Origin: an uncultured Prevotella sp.
Lineage (GTDB): Bacteria > Bacteroidota > Bacteroidia > Bacteroidales > Bacteroidaceae
Direction: 5' to 3'
Length of the DNA stretch: 40,585 nucleotides
Assembly (NCBI GenBank): GCA_905198745.1
Contig: CAJKDU010000023.1
Span: 1-40,585 of the forward strand
Position 1 is the stretch's first letter; the number at the start of each line of letters is the position of its first letter. Both the position numbers and the translations under genes were made by a program. Positions 7,682 to 15,772 of this stretch are shown piece by piece. The notes beneath the pieces are model-generated. The model worked only from the letters and a program-made list of their open reading frames with translations, ran no database searches and was not told the origin of the DNA.

Positions 7682-8260
7682 ATGCTGACCATGCAAAACA
7701 GCAGCAGCGAAAAAATAATCCTCGGCATAGACCCGGGCACAAACGTGATGGGCTACGGCGCCCTGCGGGTGGTCGGCGGCAAGGCGGCGCTCATAGCCAT
7801 GGGCGTGATAGACATGCGCAAGACTGCCGACCCCTACCTCCGTCTGGGAAAGATATTCGAGCGCGTCACAGGCATCATCGACGAGTATCTGCCTGACGAA
7901 ATGGCCATCGAAGCCCCGTTCTTCGGCAAGAATGTGCAGTCCATGCTCAAACTCGGAAGGGCGCAAGGCGTGGCCATCGCAGCCGCCATTCACCACAGCG
8001 TGCCCATCCACGAGTATGCACCGATGAAAATCAAGATGGCCATCACCGGACAGGGCACCGCCAGCAAGGAACAGGTGGCTGGCATGCTGCAGCGCATGCT
8101 CCACATTGCCCAAGATGACATGCCCAAGTTCATGGACGCCACCGATGCCCTCGGCGCAGCCTACTGCCACTTTCTCCAGATGGGAAGACCGCAGTCTACC
8201 GCCAATTATCACGGATGGAAAGACTTCATCAACAAGAACAAAGACAGGGTGAGCAAATGA
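7682..8260 (+). CDS. ruvC: Holliday junction endonuclease RuvC
   Basis: RuvC is the dimeric RNase H-fold nuclease that resolves Holliday junctions with RuvAB. Acidic active-site residues are visible: Asp17 in LGIDPGTNVMGYG, Glu77 in AIEAPFFGKN, and aspartates 152 and 155 in MDATDALGAA. At 192 residues it is close to normal. The start at 7682 leaves 2 bp after the MBL gene; an ATG at 7691 is also possible and gives a more typical N-terminus. The 3' end overlaps the longest frame of the next ABC gene and shares an ATGA with one of its possible starts (8257). Confidence 0.96.
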   Translation: MLTMQNSSSEKIILGIDPGTNVMGYGALRVVGGKAALIAMGVIDMRKTADPYLRLGKIFERVTGIIDEYLPDEMAIEAPFFGKNVQSMLKLGRAQGVAIAAAIHHSVPIHEYAPMKIKMAITGQGTASKEQVAGMLQRMLHIAQDDMPKFMDATDALGAAYCHFLQMGRPQSTANYHGWKDFINKNKDRVSK

Positions 8261-8307
8261 AAAGCCGCAACCGACGGCACTTCTTCACCCAACAAGAAAG
8301 GAAACAA

Positions 8308-9792
8308 ATGCAAAAAATCATAAGCATCAAAGACGGCGTGGCACGCATGCCGCAATGGAGAATGGCTGAGCCCGTGAACTTCGAGCTCTGCGAAGGCGAA
8401 CAAATAGCCATCGTTGGCCCCAACGGCGGAGGCAAGTCTATGCTGGTAGACATCATCATAGGCCGTCACCCACTGCTCATGCACGACCCTGAATACGACT
8501 TTGCGCCAAGCACCAAAGAGCTGGTGGCCGACAACATACGCTATATTACCTTCCGCGACAGCTACGGAGGAGACAACGACTCCACCTACTATCTGCAGCA
8601 AAGGTGGAACCAACAGGAAATAGATAAGAGCACACCCACGGTGGGCAAAGTGCTCGAGGAGGCCTACCAGTTGGCCGGCGAAGACACGCCTGCACGCCGG
8701 GAACTGCAACGCCACGTCTACGAGCTGTTCCACATGGAGCACCTCATGGACAAATACATCATCCTGCTTTCCAGCGGCGAACTGCGCAAATTCCAGCTCG
8801 CCAAGATGCTCTTTGCCGAGCCACGCGTGCTCATCATGGACAATCCCTTCATTGGTCTTGATGCCGAGACGCGCGACCAGCTGAAGGAACTGCTCAAGAC
8901 ACTCGCCCACGAACGCGCACTGCAAATCATCCTCGTGCTCTCCAAGACCGACGACATACCCGACTTCATCACACACGTGGTGGAAGTGAAAGACATGAAG
9001 GCGCAGCCCAAGCAGACCCGACAGGATTATCTCGAGGCACAGCAGCCCATCCCTCCCCACATCCTCGCCGACGGTCTCCGGCAAGCCATCATAGACCTGC
9101 CCTACAGCAACCGAGAATATCACAGTCAGGAAGTGGTGAAGATGAACAAGGTGAGCATACGCTACGGTGAACGCACCATCCTCAAGGAACTCGACTGGAC
9201 CGTGATGAACGGTGAACGCTGGGCACTGAGCGGCCAGAACGGAGCCGGCAAGTCTACCCTGCTCTCGCTCGTCTGTGCCGACAATCCGCAGAGCTACGCC
9301 TGCGACATTGCCCTCTTCGGCAACCAGCGCGGATCGGGAGAAAGCATCTGGGACATCAAGAAGCACATAGGCTACGTGTCGCCCGAAATGCACCGTGCCT
9401 ACCAGCGCGACATGCCGGCCATACGCATCGTGGCAAGCGGACTGCAGGATTCTGTGGGACTCTATGTCAAGCCCCATGAAGAAGACTACGACAAGTGCCG
9501 GTTCTGGATGCAGGTGTTCGGACTGGGCGGACTCGAAGAGCGCACCTTTCTCAAGCTCTCCAGCGGACAGCAGCGCCTCGTGCTCCTGGCACGCGCCTTT
9601 GTCAAGGACCCCGAACTGCTCATCCTTGACGAACCTCTCCACGGACTTGACCTCCGCAACCGCCGCTTGGTGAAGGACGTGATAGAGACCTTCTGCCAGA
9701 GAAAGAACAAGACCATGATCATGGTGACCCACTATAAAGAGGAACTGCCGGCCTGCATAGACCACAGCATCTTCCTCAAAAGACACGTTTAA
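8308..9792 (+). CDS. ModF/PhrA-like tandem ABC ATPase
   Basis: A soluble protein with two ABC ATPase domains and no membrane segment, about 494 residues. Domain 1: Walker A GPNGGGKS (about 37-44), signature LSSGELRK, Walker B LIMDNPF. Domain 2: Walker A GQNGAGKS, signature LSSGQQRL, Walker B LILDEPLHGLD. The first domain has Asn where the catalytic Glu should be, so probably only one composite site hydrolyses ATP. The architecture resembles E. coli ModF (PhrA), of uncertain role. I chose the ATG at 8308 because AGAAAGGA stands 6-13 bp upstream; 8257, overlapping the ruvC stop as ATGA, is the alternative. Confidence 0.85.
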   Translation: MQKIISIKDGVARMPQWRMAEPVNFELCEGEQIAIVGPNGGGKSMLVDIIIGRHPLLMHDPEYDFAPSTKELVADNIRYITFRDSYGGDNDSTYYLQQRWNQQEIDKSTPTVGKVLEEAYQLAGEDTPARRELQRHVYELFHMEHLMDKYIILLSSGELRKFQLAKMLFAEPRVLIMDNPFIGLDAETRDQLKELLKTLAHERALQIILVLSKTDDIPDFITHVVEVKDMKAQPKQTRQDYLEAQQPIPPHILADGLRQAIIDLPYSNREYHSQEVVKMNKVSIRYGERTILKELDWTVMNGERWALSGQNGAGKSTLLSLVCADNPQSYACDIALFGNQRGSGESIWDIKKHIGYVSPEMHRAYQRDMPAIRIVASGLQDSVGLYVKPHEEDYDKCRFWMQVFGLGGLEERTFLKLSSGQQRLVLLARAFVKDPELLILDEPLHGLDLRNRRLVKDVIETFCQRKNKTMIMVTHYKEELPACIDHSIFLKRHV

Positions 9793-9826
9793 GCCACCTT
9801 ATTTATAATAATAGGAGACCACAGAC

Positions 9827-10327
9827 ATGAAAAGAATGATAGCCGCAATGGCACTCGCATGTGCCTTCACGCTGGGCGCAAGAGCACAAGACGTGTTCAA
9901 CGAAATCTACCACATGGCAGAACAGACGGCCAACAACAAGGCCAACACCATCGACGAGCGCAAGCTCGCCACCTTCAAGATGGATGCTCTCACCTACATG
10001 AAGACAAAGACACTGGACGGCATGATGGCCAAAAGCATGCAGCTGGCCGACACCCTGAGCGCCACCACCGTGACCATACTCAACTATCAGGCCTACGCCC
10101 TCTACCAGTTTGTCAACCTCTACGTGAAGCAGCTCAGCAAGCAGGACACCAACCGCGGACTCGCAGCCGTGCGCAAGCGGTTCCGCGACGCCTCGCTCGC
10201 CCACCCCTACTATCACGATCTCGACCGCGAACTGGTCAACGCCTATGTGGACAACAAGAACTACAACACACCCTTCTCGCTCGACACCGACTGGGTGAAG
10301 GCACTGGAAGAAGTGAAAAAGAAATGA
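9827..10327 (+). CDS. exported protein of unknown function
   Basis: A 166-residue protein with a clear signal peptide (MKRMIAAMALACAFTLGARAQ). The mature part is mainly alpha-helical with conserved-looking TFKMDALTYMKTKT and LYQFVNLYVKQL segments, and contains no cysteine. I do not recognise the family; similar small periplasmic proteins occur in other Bacteroidales. It lies 34 bp after the ABC gene and 43 bp before mmdA, so it may share their transcript. There is no visible catalytic motif and the function is unknown. Confidence 0.75.
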   Translation: MKRMIAAMALACAFTLGARAQDVFNEIYHMAEQTANNKANTIDERKLATFKMDALTYMKTKTLDGMMAKSMQLADTLSATTVTILNYQAYALYQFVNLYVKQLSKQDTNRGLAAVRKRFRDASLAHPYYHDLDRELVNAYVDNKNYNTPFSLDTDWVKALEEVKKK

Positions 10328-10370
10328 CAACAGCCAAAATCACTTTATATATTATATCATAAAACGAATT

Positions 10371-11924
10371 ATGAGCAAACAGACAGAAAAGATCAAGGCT
10401 CTCGTAGCCAAGCGCGAACAAGCTCGCCTTGGCGGTGGCGAGAAAGCCATCGAGAAACAGCACGCACGCGGCAAGTACACCGCCCGTGAGCGCATCGACA
10501 TGCTGGTAGACGAAAACAGCTTCGAGGAGTACGACATGTTCAAGCTCCACCGCTGCCACAACTTCGGCATGGAAAAGAAGCAATTCCCTGGCGACGGTGT
10601 CGTGGCAGGTTCTGCCACTATCGACGGCCGTCTCGTTTATGTATTCGCACAGGACTTCACCGTCAACGGAGGTTCCCTCTCAGAAACCATGGCACAGAAG
10701 ATTTGCAAGGTAATGGACATGGCTATGACCATGGGCGCTCCTGTCATCGGCATCAACGACTCGGGTGGCGCGCGCATCCAGGAAGGAATCTGCGCCCTCG
10801 CCGGCTATGGAGAAATCTTCGAGCGCAACATTCTTGCCTCGGGAGTAATCCCCCAGATTGCAGGCATCTTCGGCCCTTGTGCCGGCGGCGCCGTGTACTC
10901 TCCTGCCCTCCAGGACTTCATCATGATGATGGAAAACACCTCCTACATGTTCCTTACCGGACCTAAGGTAGTGAAGACCGTGACCGGCGAAGACATCGAC
11001 GCCGAGCACCTCGGCGGAGCCAGCGTGCACGCTTCCAAGAGTGGTGTGACCAGCTTCACAGCCAAGACCGAAGAGGAAGCCATGGAGATGATCCGCACCC
11101 TGCTCAGCTTCCTGCCTTCCAACAACACGGAGGAGGCTCCCCGCGTGGAGTGCAACGACCCCATCGACCGCATGGACGACCTGCTCAACGAGATTATCCC
11201 TGACGATCCCAACAAGGCATACGACATGTACAAGGTTATCACTGCCATCACCGACAACGGTGAGTTCTTCGAGGTTCAGAAGAAGTTCGCCAAGAACATC
11301 ATCATTGGCTTTGCCCGCTTCAACGGACAGACTGTAGGTATCGTGGCCAACCAACCTTCGGCTTATGCAGGTGTGCTCGATGCCAATGCCAGCCGCAAGG
11401 GCGCCCGCTTCGTGCGCTTCTGCGATGCCTTCAACATTCCAATCGTCTCTCTGGTTGACGTGCCAGGATTCCTTCCCGGTACAGGCCAGGAGTATAATGC
11501 CGTCATCCTGCACGGAGCCAAGTTGCTCTATGCCTACGGCGAGGCCACAGTGCCCAAGATCACCATCACACTGCGCAAGAGCTATGGCGGTTCACACATC
11601 GTGATGGGCTGCAAGCAGCTGCGTTCCGACCTGAACTTCGCTTGGCCTTCGGCTGAAATCGCCGTGATGGGTGCAAGCGGTGCCGTGGCAGTGCTCTGCG
11701 CCAAGGAAGCCAAGAATCACGAGAACCCGAAAGAATTCCTCGCCGAAAAGGAGGAGGAATACACAGAGATGTTCGCCAACCCATACCAGGCCGCTCAATA
11801 CGGCTACATCGACGATGTCATCGAGCCTCGCAACACCCGCTTCCGCATCTGCCGCGGTTTGGCTCAGCTCGCTACCAAGCGACAGAGCCTGCCCGCCAAG
11901 AAGCACGGCTGCATGCCTATGTAA
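10371..11924 (+). CDS. mmdA: acyl-CoA carboxylase / methylmalonyl-CoA decarboxylase alpha subunit
   Basis: A 517-residue carboxyltransferase of the crotonase-like fold. The two acyl-CoA-carboxylase half domains are visible, with GINDSGGARIQEG and FGPCAGGAVYSPAL in the N half and VGIVANQPSAYAGVLD and DVPGFLPGTGQEYNAVILHGAKLLYAYGEA (split by its glycines) in the C half. The family moves a carboxyl group between an acyl-CoA, usually methylmalonyl- or propionyl-CoA, and biotin on a carrier. Two small genes, an epsilon-like subunit and a biotin carrier, follow, as in methylmalonyl-CoA decarboxylase clusters. The substrate is inferred; pyruvate or glutaconyl-CoA relatives cannot be wholly excluded. 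Confidence 0.92.
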   Translation: MSKQTEKIKALVAKREQARLGGGEKAIEKQHARGKYTARERIDMLVDENSFEEYDMFKLHRCHNFGMEKKQFPGDGVVAGSATIDGRLVYVFAQDFTVNGGSLSETMAQKICKVMDMAMTMGAPVIGINDSGGARIQEGICALAGYGEIFERNILASGVIPQIAGIFGPCAGGAVYSPALQDFIMMMENTSYMFLTGPKVVKTVTGEDIDAEHLGGASVHASKSGVTSFTAKTEEEAMEMIRTLLSFLPSNNTEEAPRVECNDPIDRMDDLLNEIIPDDPNKAYDMYKVITAITDNGEFFEVQKKFAKNIIIGFARFNGQTVGIVANQPSAYAGVLDANASRKGARFVRFCDAFNIPIVSLVDVPGFLPGTGQEYNAVILHGAKLLYAYGEATVPKITITLRKSYGGSHIVMGCKQLRSDLNFAWPSAEIAVMGASGAVAVLCAKEAKNHENPKEFLAEKEEEYTEMFANPYQAAQYGYIDDVIEPRNTRFRICRGLAQLATKRQSLPAKKHGCMPM

Positions 11925-11950
11925 TCCAACCCTTTAAAAGATTTCAGAGC

Positions 11951-12109
11951 ATGAGCAAGAATGAAGGAGCAGTGCTGGCCGCCATCGCGATGGCACTGCA
12001 CGAATTTAAAGGCAACAACGTACACGACAAGGAACCGGGCATTATCACCATCAAGCCACGCACCACACTGTGGAACGCCCGCATGCTGCAGATGACCAAG
12101 CGTCCGTAA
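11951..12109 (+). CDS. 52-residue MmdE/OadG C-terminal-like decarboxylase subunit
   Basis: A small gene between mmdA and the biotin carrier: ATG at 11951, TAA at 12107. The protein begins MSKNEGAVLAAIAMALHEF, continues with VHDKEPGIITIKPR, and ends WNARMLQMTKRP. This resembles the C-terminal part of OadG-type subunits of Bacteroidales, and the size and position match the epsilon subunit (MmdE, about 55 residues) of Veillonella methylmalonyl-CoA decarboxylase, which stabilises the complex. The membrane helix that begins a full OadG/MmdD is absent, and there is no room for it after the mmdA stop at 11924. The assignment rests on position and motif memory, not an alignment. Confidence 0.75.
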   Translation: MSKNEGAVLAAIAMALHEFKGNNVHDKEPGIITIKPRTTLWNARMLQMTKRP

Positions 12110-12176
12110 GAGAAGTGTCGTGTGATGCGGCGCACAGGCGTCGCACACTGTCAACAAAACAAATAAAAACATAGAA

Positions 12177-12605
12177 ATGAAAGAATACAAATACACTATC
12201 GACGGCCAGGAATACAAGGTCGAGATAGGCAACATCGAGGACAACGTGGCCTCTGTGACCGTGAACGGTCAGGAATACAAGGTCGAGATGGAACCCGAGG
12301 CTGAACCCGAGAAGAAGAAGGTGGTACTGGGAGCTCCGACAGCAGAAAGCTCGGAATCCGGCGACACGGCAAGCGCCGCCAACGTGAACACCGCCAACGC
12401 ACTCAAGGCTCCACTGCCAGGCGTAGTTACAGAAATCTGCGTCAACGTGGGCGACGAGGTGAAGAAGGGCGACACCGTGGTGGTGCTTGAAGCCATGAAG
12501 ATGGCCAACAACCTCGAGGCAGAGAAAGACGGCAAGGTGACAGCAATCTGCGTCAAGCAAGGCGAAAGCGTGATGGAAGACACACCGCTCGTTGTCATTG
12601 AGTAA
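12177..12605 (+). CDS. mmdC: biotin carboxyl carrier subunit of the decarboxylase
   Basis: A 142-residue biotinyl carrier. The C-terminal biotinyl domain (about 75-142) holds the attachment motif EAMKMAN with the target Lys108, preceded by the family's APLPGVVTEICVNVGDEVKKGD. The N-terminal third holds a repeated TVNGQEYKVE/TIDGQEYKVE element (about 8-16 and 29-37), and a flexible Pro/Ala/Ser-rich linker follows (about 38-75). It would carry the carboxyl group between MmdA and a beta-type membrane subunit. No such subunit follows; a strong terminator closes the cluster 31 bp downstream. Confidence 0.93.
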   Translation: MKEYKYTIDGQEYKVEIGNIEDNVASVTVNGQEYKVEMEPEAEPEKKKVVLGAPTAESSESGDTASAANVNTANALKAPLPGVVTEICVNVGDEVKKGDTVVVLEAMKMANNLEAEKDGKVTAICVKQGESVMEDTPLVVIE

Positions 12606-12636
12606 AGCGCCACTGTAATACACATTTGAAAACCAT

Positions 12637-12683
12637 AAAAGGACAGAATCGGGATAAATCTTTCCGGATTCTGTCCTTTTTCC
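12637..12683. terminator. terminator closing the mmd cluster
   Basis: AAAAGGACAGAATC (12637-12650) pairs perfectly with GATTCTGTCCTTTT (12667-12680) across a 16-nt loop. The T run continues through TTTTT on the plus strand, and the A run at the left makes it usable in both directions. It ends the plus-strand gene run that began at 5546. Confidence 0.9.
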
Positions 12684-12691
12684 GTCAAGTA

Positions 12692-12723
12692 TTGTCACGT
12701 CACAAATTATTTGTATAACTTTG
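12692..12723 (+). promoter_or_regulatory. promoter of the lipoprotein gene at 12747
   Basis: TTG (12692-12694) and TAACTTTG (12716-12723) are separated by 21 bp, fitting the Bacteroidetes promoter. It directly follows the mmd terminator, so the lipoprotein gene forms its own unit. Confidence 0.7.
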
Positions 12724-12746
12724 CCCGACAAACAATAATTGTACGT

Positions 12747-13394
12747 ATGAAAAAGAACATGCTCATCATTGCCGCTCTGATAGCCATGAGCAGTTGCAAC
12801 AACAAGAAAGCAATGCCGAACTCCACTACCGACATTGACAGTCAGACAAGTGACAGGCAATTCACGGACAGCACCTTAGCCGTGGAATTCTCAAGCAACG
12901 ATATAGACTGGAAGAATAAACGGATGACCTGTACTGTCTATTCGGAAGACCTGTACGACTCAGCCTGGGTCAACAAGCTGAAGGTGGGCGACACGCTCAT
13001 GTATGAGGGCAAGCCCATGCGTGTCAAAAGCATCAGGAACGACAGGGGTACCATAGAAATCAATGGAGGTGTGGAACAAGGAGGTGCCTGGCTTACCACT
13101 ATACACGGCGGTGCTTGGCCAGACAAGGAGAAAAACGGCATGTATCGTGCCGTGACGATGGACGACCATTCCGTCTATACAAAGCAACGGCAGATGACAC
13201 TGCCGCTCTCAGACCAGCTTACACTCATAGATTGCGGCAACAGCCCGCATGATCAGCCAGACACATTCCGCACTGAATTGCAACTACATTTCGAGTCATT
13301 GCCTAACTACAGGCAGTCTTTCAGTCCCATCAACACCCGCATCACACTTGACAAGGGCCAAGTGAAGGTGATCGACCGTAGATGGATACCATAA
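12747..13394 (+). CDS. lipoprotein of unknown function
   Basis: A 215-residue lipoprotein. The signal peptide (MKKNMLIIAALIAMSSC) ends at a lipobox-like SSC, with the lipid cysteine at residue 17. The remainder has short polar strands and no recognised domain. I chose the ATG at 12747 because a longer frame from 12711 would begin inside the promoter. It is a single-gene unit: its own promoter lies upstream and a bidirectional terminator separates it from the convergent panD. No function can be assigned. Confidence 0.78.
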   Translation: MKKNMLIIAALIAMSSCNNKKAMPNSTTDIDSQTSDRQFTDSTLAVEFSSNDIDWKNKRMTCTVYSEDLYDSAWVNKLKVGDTLMYEGKPMRVKSIRNDRGTIEINGGVEQGGAWLTTIHGGAWPDKEKNGMYRAVTMDDHSVYTKQRQMTLPLSDQLTLIDCGNSPHDQPDTFRTELQLHFESLPNYRQSFSPINTRITLDKGQVKVIDRRWIP

Positions 13395-13456
13395 GTACTT
13401 TCTCGTCCGCCACGCCCATTTGTCAAAGTTAACACAACAGCGCCCCACCCTATAAA

Positions 13457-13504
13457 CCAAGACAAAGCGCATCGAATCTTTCAATCCGATGCGCTTTATC
13501 TTGG
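13457..13504. terminator. bidirectional terminator between convergent genes
   Basis: An 18-bp stem (13457-13474 with 13487-13504), one mismatch, around a 12-nt loop. Its core is AAAGCGCATCG paired with CGATGCGCTTT. The plus-strand lipoprotein and the minus-strand panD both run into it, and T-rich sequence follows the stem on the plus strand (CTTTTATCC). Confidence 0.8.
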
Positions 13505-13525
13505 CTTTTATCCTTTTCTATTAAA

Positions 13526-13870
13526 TCAAATCACGTGGTTGCCCTTGGGGAATACTACAGTAGGCTTGAACGTCTTGGCCTCTTCAAAATCCATCAAGGC
13601 ATAGGCGATGATAATCACCTCGTCGCCCACCATAAACTTACGCGCGGCAGCGCCATTCAGGCAAATGCAGCCAGATCCACGCTCACCCTTGATGATATAG
13701 GTTTCAATGCGTTCGCCATTGTTGTTGTTCACTATCTGCACCTTCTCGCCAGCTATCATCCCCGCTGCATCAAGCAAGTCCTCGTCGATGGTGATACTGC
13801 CCATGTAGTGCAAATTAGCTTGAGTCACCTTCACACAGTGAAGCTTTGACTTCAACACTTCTATCATCAT
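13526..13870 (-). CDS. panD: aspartate 1-decarboxylase (pro-enzyme)
   Basis: PanD decarboxylates L-aspartate to beta-alanine for pantothenate. It is made as a pro-enzyme that cleaves itself between Gly24 and Ser25 to form the pyruvoyl cofactor. Here the sequence LHYMGSITID puts Gly-Ser at 24-25, the position used in E. coli when the start is the first of two adjacent methionine codons (13870), which supports that start. The 114-residue length is normal. The start codon overlaps the panC stop (ATGA), so the pair is probably translationally coupled. Confidence 0.96.
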   Translation of the reverse strand: MMIEVLKSKLHCVKVTQANLHYMGSITIDEDLLDAAGMIAGEKVQIVNNNNGERIETYIIKGERGSGCICLNGAAARKFMVGDEVIIIAYALMDFEEAKTFKPTVVFPKGNHVI

Positions 13871-14721
13871 GCCTCTCTGTATTTTATATGGTCAATGAGA
13901 CGAATAGGAGTCTTGCCGCAATACACGGTAATGCAACCCACCACATAAGGTGTGCTGTCCCATGAATCCACGTCGATGAGCATGTTGCCGTCAACAATGG
14001 AGAAATACTCCACATCCAATCCGTCCACGGCATTAATGGTGTTCACCACAAAGTCATGGGTTTCCTTGACAGTATGAGTCTTGGAATAGTCCACACTTTC
14101 CTTCAATGCCTTGTATATCTGGGGAGCAATTGCTCTTTCCTCTTTGGAAAGCAATGTGTTTCGGCTGCTGCGAGCCAATCCGTCTTCATCTCTCACTATG
14201 GGACATTCCACAATCTGAACGCCGAGTCCGAGGAACTTCACGAGTTGCTTGATAACGGCAATCTGCTGCCAGTCTTTCTCTCCGAAATAAGCCCTTGTAG
14301 GACGCACAATATAGAACAGACGGCTCACCACTTGACACACGCCGTTGAAATGACCTGGACGATGCGCACCCTCCATTACCGTAGTAACGGGAGGAAATTC
14401 AAAGTGACGGTTGTCGGGAGTAGGATACATCTCCTCCACCGACGGAGCCAATACATAGTCGGCTCCGCACGCCTCGAGCAATGCACAATCGGCATCCAAG
14501 TCGCGCGGATAGTTCTTCAAATCGTTCTTATCGTTAAACTGTGTTGGATTTACGAATACGGACACTACCGTATAGTCATTCTCTTTCACACTGCGCTCAA
14601 CGAGCGAGGCATGTCCCTTGTGAAGAGCGCCCATTGTTGGGACGAGACCAATCTGCTTGCCTTCCTTATGGGCAATAAACAGCTCATTCTGAAGGTCAAC
14701 AATCTTACGAAATACTTTCAT
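13867..14721 (-). CDS. panC: pantoate-beta-alanine ligase
   Basis: PanC joins pantoate and beta-alanine with ATP to give pantothenate. The 284-residue protein has the nucleotidyltransferase signature LVPTMGALHKGHASL (about 26-40) with the HxGH-like KGHASL, the VSVFVNPTQFN segment, and YFGEKDWQQIAVIKQLV that binds ATP and pantoate. It overlaps panD by 4 bp and is the first gene of the pair. PanD makes its beta-alanine, so the two work in sequence. Confidence 0.97.
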   Translation of the reverse strand: MKVFRKIVDLQNELFIAHKEGKQIGLVPTMGALHKGHASLVERSVKENDYTVVSVFVNPTQFNDKNDLKNYPRDLDADCALLEACGADYVLAPSVEEMYPTPDNRHFEFPPVTTVMEGAHRPGHFNGVCQVVSRLFYIVRPTRAYFGEKDWQQIAVIKQLVKFLGLGVQIVECPIVRDEDGLARSSRNTLLSKEERAIAPQIYKALKESVDYSKTHTVKETHDFVVNTINAVDGLDVEYFSIVDGNMLIDVDSWDSTPYVVGCITVYCGKTPIRLIDHIKYREA

Positions 14722-14874
14722 TATTCTTCCTGACGTTAAAAACGTTACCTAAAATCGGGTGCAAAATAACAACAAATTTCTTAAATAAGAAAGAATAACT
14801 TTAAAAAAATGCCAATTCGGCTACACATTTCCCTAAAATCCAGACAAAAGCCCCACCCTCTCAACTTTTTTTTG

Positions 14875-14882
14875 TACCTTTG
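14875..14882 (+). promoter_or_regulatory. -7 element of the GT5-like gene
   Basis: TACCTTTG fits TAnnTTTG and lies 17 bp before the start at 14900. A -33 element is not obvious. Confidence 0.5.
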
Positions 14883-14899
14883 CACCACTTTAATATAAT

Positions 14900-15715
14900 A
14901 TGATCATGTCAAAGAAAATTTTATTTATCAACCAAGAGATAGCTCCTTATGTACCTGAGAGTGAGCTTAGCGTAATGGGAAGAGAGTTGCCACAGAAGAT
15001 GCAGGAAGCCGGATTCGAGATTCGCACCTTCATGCCCAAGTGGGGTAACATCAACGAACGCAGAGGCCAGTTGCATGAGGTAATCCGCCTTTCGGGAATG
15101 AACCTCATCATCGACGAGACCGACCATCCCTTGGTTATAAAGGTGGCATCTATACCTACATCACGGCTGCAGGTATATTTCATCGACAATGACGACTACT
15201 TCCTCAAGCGACTAATGACCGAAGACGAAAACGGCAAGGAATATGAAGACAACGGTGAAAGGGCCATTTTCTTTGCCCGCGGTGTGCTCGAAACCGTGAA
15301 GAAACTACGTTGGACACCAGACATCATCCAGTGCCAGGGCCCCATGACTTCCGTTATTCCACTCTACGTGAAGACTGCCTACAAGGATGAGCCTTCGTTC
15401 GCCAACACCAAAGTGGTGACTTCACTCTTCGACAAGAATCTCAAAGAAGGCTTCGGACCGCACTTCAAGGAATGGGTACCCTTTAAGGAGGCTGAAAAGA
15501 GCCTGTTTGAAAAATACGACGACTCGTTCGGCAGCAAGGACATTGCACAGCTCGCCATAGACTACTCAGATGGCGTAATTGCTTCCGGCAGCGAAGCCGA
15601 CAAGGAGCTGATTGACTATGCAGCCCAAGCCGGCAAGTCGCTCCTCACTGGCATCGAAGACGACAAGATGAGCGAACAATACGCAGAATTCTACAATAAT
15701 CTGCTCGGCGAATAG
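14900..15715 (+). CDS. GT5 N-terminal-domain protein ('glycogen/starch synthase')
   Basis: A 271-residue protein annotated in Bacteroidales as glycogen/starch synthase. It covers only a region like the N-terminal Rossmann half of GT5 synthases: KKILFINQEIAPYVPESELS resembles the KxGGL-type start, ELPQKMQEAGFEIRTFMPKWG follows, and the ADP-glucose-binding C-terminal half is missing. A complete GT5 enzyme is about 480 residues, so whether it makes a polymer alone is doubtful. I kept the first ATG; the ATG at 14906 is also possible. Neighbours panC-panD (divergent) and DUF4270 (57 bp downstream) form a set I recall as recurring in Bacteroidales. Confidence 0.8.
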   Translation: MIMSKKILFINQEIAPYVPESELSVMGRELPQKMQEAGFEIRTFMPKWGNINERRGQLHEVIRLSGMNLIIDETDHPLVIKVASIPTSRLQVYFIDNDDYFLKRLMTEDENGKEYEDNGERAIFFARGVLETVKKLRWTPDIIQCQGPMTSVIPLYVKTAYKDEPSFANTKVVTSLFDKNLKEGFGPHFKEWVPFKEAEKSLFEKYDDSFGSKDIAQLAIDYSDGVIASGSEADKELIDYAAQAGKSLLTGIEDDKMSEQYAEFYNNLLGE

Positions 15716-15772
15716 GTATCTCCATCAAGCCACGCACGAGCAAATCCAATAAAAACACACTTATACTTGAGA

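Noticed and set aside
8209..9786. Long minus-strand open frame (525 residues) opposite the ABC ATPase
   Set aside because: It is the antisense shadow of a gene with all ABC motifs. GC-rich third positions keep such frames open. Similar long shadows occur opposite the lipid kinase and mmdA and were dismissed for the same reason.
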